Source: Methanothrix sp.
GTDB lineage: Archaea; Halobacteriota; Methanosarcinia; Methanotrichales; Methanotrichaceae
DNA: 7,864 nucleotides
Assembly (NCBI GenBank): GCA_028688175.1
Contig: JAQTYS010000123.1
Span: forward strand, 1-7,864
Direction: 5' to 3'
Below the pieces are notes generated by a model. It searched no databases. It saw only the letters and a program-made list of their open reading frames with translations, and was not told where the DNA came from. Position numbers and translations under genes: made by a program. Shown piece by piece: positions 5,822 to 7,864 of this stretch. Positions within the stretch are counted from its first letter, which is position 1. Each line of letters begins with the position of its first letter.

Positions 5822-6064
5822 TCAATCGCTTTCTTGCATTTCGCGACACAATGCTACTCCTTCCTTGCTAAGCGCATATGTCATCTCTCCTCGGGTTGGA
5901 TGCATTAAAACGTATCCCAAGCTTATGAGTTTGCGCAATGCTTTTTTAACCTCTCGTCCTGCTTGTGTGTGTCTGCGGGCGAAGGCCTTCTCTGGAACGT
6001 GAGCTGACTTGCTCATCTTGCATGCTCTGCAGATGCTGAGCAAAACTGCTCTATCAAATTCCAT
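5822..6064 (-). CDS. Small winged-helix DNA-binding protein
   Basis: An 80-residue protein from ATG 6064 (GTG 6070 and TTG 6076 lie in frame upstream). The sequence MEFDRAVLLSICRACKMSKS opens a compact helix-turn-helix. A recognition-like helix follows (GREVKKALRKLISLGYV), then a clear wing, PTRGEMTYALSKEG, a pattern common in archaeal winged-helix regulators. No other domain fits in this length. No ribosome site is visible; TTAAATA at about 6091-6098 on the coding strand would suit a leaderless or nearly leaderless message, in which case GTG 6070 is also possible. It is divergent from another winged-helix gene at 6181, and both sit between the CRISPR array and cas1. I infer a DNA-binding regulator; control of the CRISPR locus is only a possibility. 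Confidence 0.65.
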   Translation of the reverse strand: MEFDRAVLLSICRACKMSKSAHVPEKAFARRHTQAGREVKKALRKLISLGYVLMHPTRGEMTYALSKEGVALCREMQESD

Positions 6065-6148
6065 TAACACGCTCAACAGAATATTCTAAATCTATTTAAT
6101 GGTTTCCAATACCTGAAAAATGAACTTGAAAATAAGGATAAGATATTC

Positions 6149-6158
6149 CAATATATTG
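6149..6158. promoter_or_regulatory. Palindrome/TATA element in divergent wHTH promoter
   Basis: CAATATATTG is a perfect 10-bp palindrome within TTCCAATATATTGAA, 23-32 bases before the GTG at 6181. The spacing suits a TATA box for a leaderless transcript, and the symmetry suits an operator for a dimeric winged-helix protein. Confidence 0.4.
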
Positions 6159-6180
6159 AAATACCTTCAGAAAGCTATTG

Positions 6181-6540
6181 GTGGATATGCAGTCAAAAAT
6201 AAGACGTCCTGCAATTGAGAAGGCCAGGGACGTGCGGTTGGAACGGGGCGGCGATACCGATTATGAGCTATATGAGCTGATTAGCGAGCACCCTGGACTG
6301 GGCGCTTATGAGCTCTCTAAGCTGAACGGCTGGACTGCAGGCCGCACGCACTCATCAATATTGCGATTGGACAAAAAAGGGCTCGTATTTGTGGAGCGCA
6401 TTGTGCAAGGTGGGAGGACAAAGCTTGTGGTTCGTCCCAGGCCATGGCAGAATTTCTTCACACCAGAGGAGCTCGAAGAAATGCGCCAACCCGGATACTT
6501 CGATGATGTCGAAAAAATGGCTGAGCGAACAGAGGGCTGA
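6181..6540 (+). CDS. Winged-helix (MarR-like) transcriptional regulator
   Basis: A protein of about 119 residues with a winged-helix DNA-binding core in the middle. YELYELISEHPGLGAYELSK forms the first helices, LNGWTAGRTHSSILRLDKKG the recognition helix region, and LVFVERIVQGGRTKLVVRP the two-stranded wing. The N-terminus is basic (SKIRRPAIEKARDVRLERGG) and the C-terminus acidic. The fold resembles MarR/PadR-type regulators, with no ligand domain visible. The start is uncertain among TTG 6178, GTG 6181 and ATG 6187. GTG 6181 is chosen because the AT-rich palindrome at 6149-6158 is the right distance for leaderless transcription, although GGTGG at 6180-6184 just before ATG 6187 is an alternative signal. 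It is divergent from the winged-helix gene at 5822 and points toward cas1-cas2, so regulation of this locus is possible but unproven. Confidence 0.75.
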   Translation: MDMQSKIRRPAIEKARDVRLERGGDTDYELYELISEHPGLGAYELSKLNGWTAGRTHSSILRLDKKGLVFVERIVQGGRTKLVVRPRPWQNFFTPEELEEMRQPGYFDDVEKMAERTEG

Positions 6541-6550
6541 AGGGCCGCTA

Positions 6551-6745
6551 TTACCGTCGAATCATTGAGACTGCTCTGGAAAATATCTTTCCTAAACCAA
6601 ATCCGCTCTCATCCTTTAAGGACCAATCCTTTCCCATCTTTGCATCAGTCTCGCAAGGTATGACCTTTAGCATCTCATTTCCTGCCTGTTCCATTACTTC
6701 TTTGAGGAGCTTAGATGCTTTCTTTGCCTGTTTATCCGGAACTTG
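6551..6745 (-). pseudogene. C-terminal remnant of a family-A (PolI-type) DNA polymerase
   Basis: Read on the minus strand from about 6745, an open frame begins VPDKQAKKASKLLKEVMEQA and continues GNEMLKVIPCETDAKMGKDW before a tail ending at a TAA (6551-6553). This matches the very end of PolA enzymes, where the motif-C HDE strand is followed by a P-x-x-x-A segment, a helix ending K-E-V-M-E, then L-x-V-P and a final G-x-x-W; Taq polymerase ends in the same way. The similarity starts abruptly at about 6742, exactly where Cas1 similarity on the opposite strand begins, so the rest of the polymerase, including its catalytic Asp, has been lost. Only 47 residues follow its first ATG (6694). Family-A polymerases are unusual in archaea, so a viral or plasmid source is inferred. 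The comparison is from memory. Confidence 0.55.
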
Positions 6746-7203
6746 AAAACAGGAACAGAAGGCCGCCCAAAGACCCAGTGAACACGGTTCTTTCCTATCT
6801 CTATGCAGTGCTTGCCAAAGACATGTTTGTGTCCCTCCTGGCGGTAGGTTTCGATCCGTATCTCGGTTTCTACCACCAGCCCCGCTATGGCCGCCCGGCT
6901 CTGGCGCTGGACATGATGGAGGAGTTTCGACCGGTGATTGCTGATGCCACTGCCATCATATTATTCAACAAAGGCGAGCTATCAGATAAGGATTTTATCA
7001 AGACGGGAATTGGCGTGTCTCTGACCTCCAAGGGAAAGAAGAAGGTCATATCAGGCTATGAGAAACGTATGGAGACGGAAATCACTCATCCCCTCTTCGG
7101 ATACAGCGTCAGCTACCGGAGGATATTGGAAGTGCAGGCGCGGCTGTTGTCCAGGACGATTTCCGGTGAGATCAAGGAGTATCCTGCATTTTACAGGAAG
7201 TGA
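6715..7203 (+). CDS. cas1: Cas1 C-terminal fragment (N-terminally truncated CRISPR integrase)
   Basis: Cas1 is the integrase that, with Cas2, inserts new spacers at the leader end of CRISPR arrays. This 162-residue frame covers only the C-terminal helical domain of a protein that is normally about 320-340 residues. NRNRRPPKDPVNTVLSYLYA (12-31) is the classic R-PP-KDPVN motif, and GFDPYLGFYHQPRYGRPALA (45-64) with LDMMEEFRP carries the metal-binding His (H54) and acidic residues (D66, E69). The N-terminal beta-sandwich and the helix with the first catalytic Glu, usually found in an E-G-x-x-A-x-x-Y-F motif, are absent, and no reading frame in 6541-6714 supplies them. The ATG at 6715 lies in the adjoining polymerase remnant, so true Cas1 similarity starts near 6742. 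It is probably an inactive pseudogene despite its open frame. cas2 follows after six bases. Confidence 0.88.
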   Translation: MLSLPVYPELENRNRRPPKDPVNTVLSYLYAVLAKDMFVSLLAVGFDPYLGFYHQPRYGRPALALDMMEEFRPVIADATAIILFNKGELSDKDFIKTGIGVSLTSKGKKKVISGYEKRMETEITHPLFGYSVSYRRILEVQARLLSRTISGEIKEYPAFYRK

Positions 7204-7209
7204 TTTGAT

Positions 7210-7512
7210 TTGAGCGGAAGGAATTGTTATGTTGTAAGCTACGATATCATGGACCAGAGACGATTGCAGAAGGTCCACAAGACCATGAAGGGCTTCGGTG
7301 AGGCTATCCACTATTCGGTTTTTCGCTGCGATCTGACCGGCAAAGGCCGCGTGGAAATGGTGGCGGCGCTCACCGACCTGATCAAGCACGACCAGGACAG
7401 GATCATGATACTGGATCTTGGACCTACGGACGGCAGAGTGGATCAGAGGATTGAATTTCTCGGCATTCATGCCAAAGATCCGGACTCGCCCCGAAGGGCC
7501 GTTATCATATAA
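7210..7512 (+). CDS. cas2: CRISPR-associated protein Cas2
   Basis: A 100-residue Cas2, the small ferredoxin-like partner that bridges Cas1 dimers in the spacer-integration complex. The first strand NCYVVSYDIMDQRRLQKV carries the conserved Asp at position 12. GFGEAIHYSVFRCDLTGKG (29-47) is the second-strand region typical of the family, and the strand RIMILDLGP (69-77) completes the fold. Length is normal for the family (about 85-100). The start is the TTG at 7210, because no ATG or GTG precedes the essential first strand and the cas1 stop lies just upstream; GGAAGTGA at 7195-7202 may be the ribosome site. The gene looks intact, unlike cas1, so it would need a full Cas1 encoded elsewhere to work in adaptation. 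It is followed by repeat block A. Confidence 0.93.
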   Translation: MSGRNCYVVSYDIMDQRRLQKVHKTMKGFGEAIHYSVFRCDLTGKGRVEMVAALTDLIKHDQDRIMILDLGPTDGRVDQRIEFLGIHAKDPDSPRRAVII

Positions 7513-7534
7513 ATTTAAGGAGCATCCAGCACGT

Positions 7535-7603
7535 TGAATCCAAGCCTGCCCGGCGTTGAGGGCGCCCGGGCCTCCCCGCGCGTTTTTTCGCGCGCGGCAC
7601 CCC
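7535..7603 (+). repeat. Repeat block A, copy 2: GC-rich double hairpin after cas2
   Basis: Matches 4985-5053 without gaps; the differences lie mainly between the two hairpins. The CCGCGCG/CGCGCGG hairpin with its T-rich loop is at 7576-7597. It starts 22 bases after the cas2 stop. The spacer between block A and block B is about 36 bases longer here than in copy 1 and is unrelated in sequence. Confidence 0.8.
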
Positions 7604-7670
7604 AGAAGATTGGATGAAATAAAACAAATGAGATCCATTACAGTCCAATACAGACCAGACAATATCGCTG

Positions 7671-7864
7671 GGGAAAGTTTAGATAGTAGTAATGCCATCT
7701 CGCGGATGCACAAGATTTGGCGAGCATGCCCCTGCCAGGCAGGGCCGTCCGGGCCAGACGGATGGACTTAATGGGACGGAGAACGTCCCGTTTTTCCGCG
7801 CATCGAGGTGGTGTTCAATTTCCCAGGAGATGCGCAGAAGGTCTGTGCATATCGAAAAAGACCA
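7671..7864 (+). repeat. Repeat block B, copy 2: leader of a probable second CRISPR array
   Basis: Near-identical to 5085-5276, including the TATA-like TTTAGATA and the hairpin series. The fourth hairpin, GGGACG-GAGAA-CGTCCC (7773-7789), is followed by GTTTTT. The match continues to the last base of the window. No gene is visible in the 350 bases after cas2; this repeat and block A account for most of it. Confidence 0.85.

Noticed and set aside
6541..6714. Missing N-terminal half of cas1 as a frameshifted upstream frame
   Set aside because: None of the three plus frames shows the E-G-x-x-A-x-x-Y-F motif or other Cas1 features; the minus strand instead shows polymerase-like sequence.
7051..7713. 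Minus-strand open frame of 220 codons opposite cas1-cas2
   Set aside because: It runs through the Cas1 and Cas2 coding strands and part of repeat block A, with no domain of its own.
1..7864. tRNA, rRNA or insertion-sequence transposase genes
   Set aside because: No cloverleaf, rRNA-like segment or transposase motif was found on either strand by eye.

Overview
This window looks like a chromosomal segment of a methanogenic archaeon. The Methanosarcinales are most likely, and a Methanothrix (Methanosaeta)-like genome is my guess. The grounds are a stand-alone NrpR nitrogen-regulator domain, an archaeal PolB2-type polymerase, archaeal TATA elements, GGAGG/GGTGA ribosome binding sites, several GTG/TTG starts, and a CRISPR/cas1-cas2 locus. 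The genus is inferred from memory of gene content, not from a search.

Layout. At the left edge a DUF72 (YecE-like) gene runs leftward out of the window (1-652, minus). A plus-strand pair follows: a small charged protein (817-1065) and a degenerate family-B DNA polymerase (1070-3022). Its exonuclease acidic residues are gone and its motif C reads IVDC where DTDS is usual. Next come a 46-residue basic protein with an AT-hook-like GRPRK start (3162-3302), preceded by a TATA box and a perfect tandem 9-bp repeat, and a 118-residue unknown protein (3327-3683). These are followed by a small exported protein (3838-4206) and a single-domain NrpR-type regulator without its own DNA-binding domain (4249-4974).

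The right 2.9 kb is a CRISPR locus that has clearly been rearranged. A leader and a four-repeat, three-spacer array (5376-5632) are followed by a terminator-like T tract, two divergent winged-helix genes (5822-6064 minus; 6181-6540 plus), a cas1 gene lacking its N-terminal half (6715-7203), and an intact cas2 (7210-7512). Immediately beside the cas1 break, on the opposite strand, lies what reads as the C-terminal tail of a family-A DNA polymerase (6551-6745). That is an unusual gene for an archaeon and suggests a virus or plasmid remnant.

The most striking non-coding signal is a two-part sequence present twice in the same orientation: after nrpR (4985-5053 and 5085-5276) and after cas2 (7535-7603 and 7671-7864). 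The first copy leads into the CRISPR array, and the second runs off the window still matching, so a second array probably starts about 100 bp beyond the right edge. The repeated block can fold into a series of hairpins, and the substitutions between copies that fall in these stems keep the pairing. It is therefore a candidate structured RNA, or a structured CRISPR leader transcript, worth direct testing. No CRISPR effector genes are visible here, so interference would need genes elsewhere.
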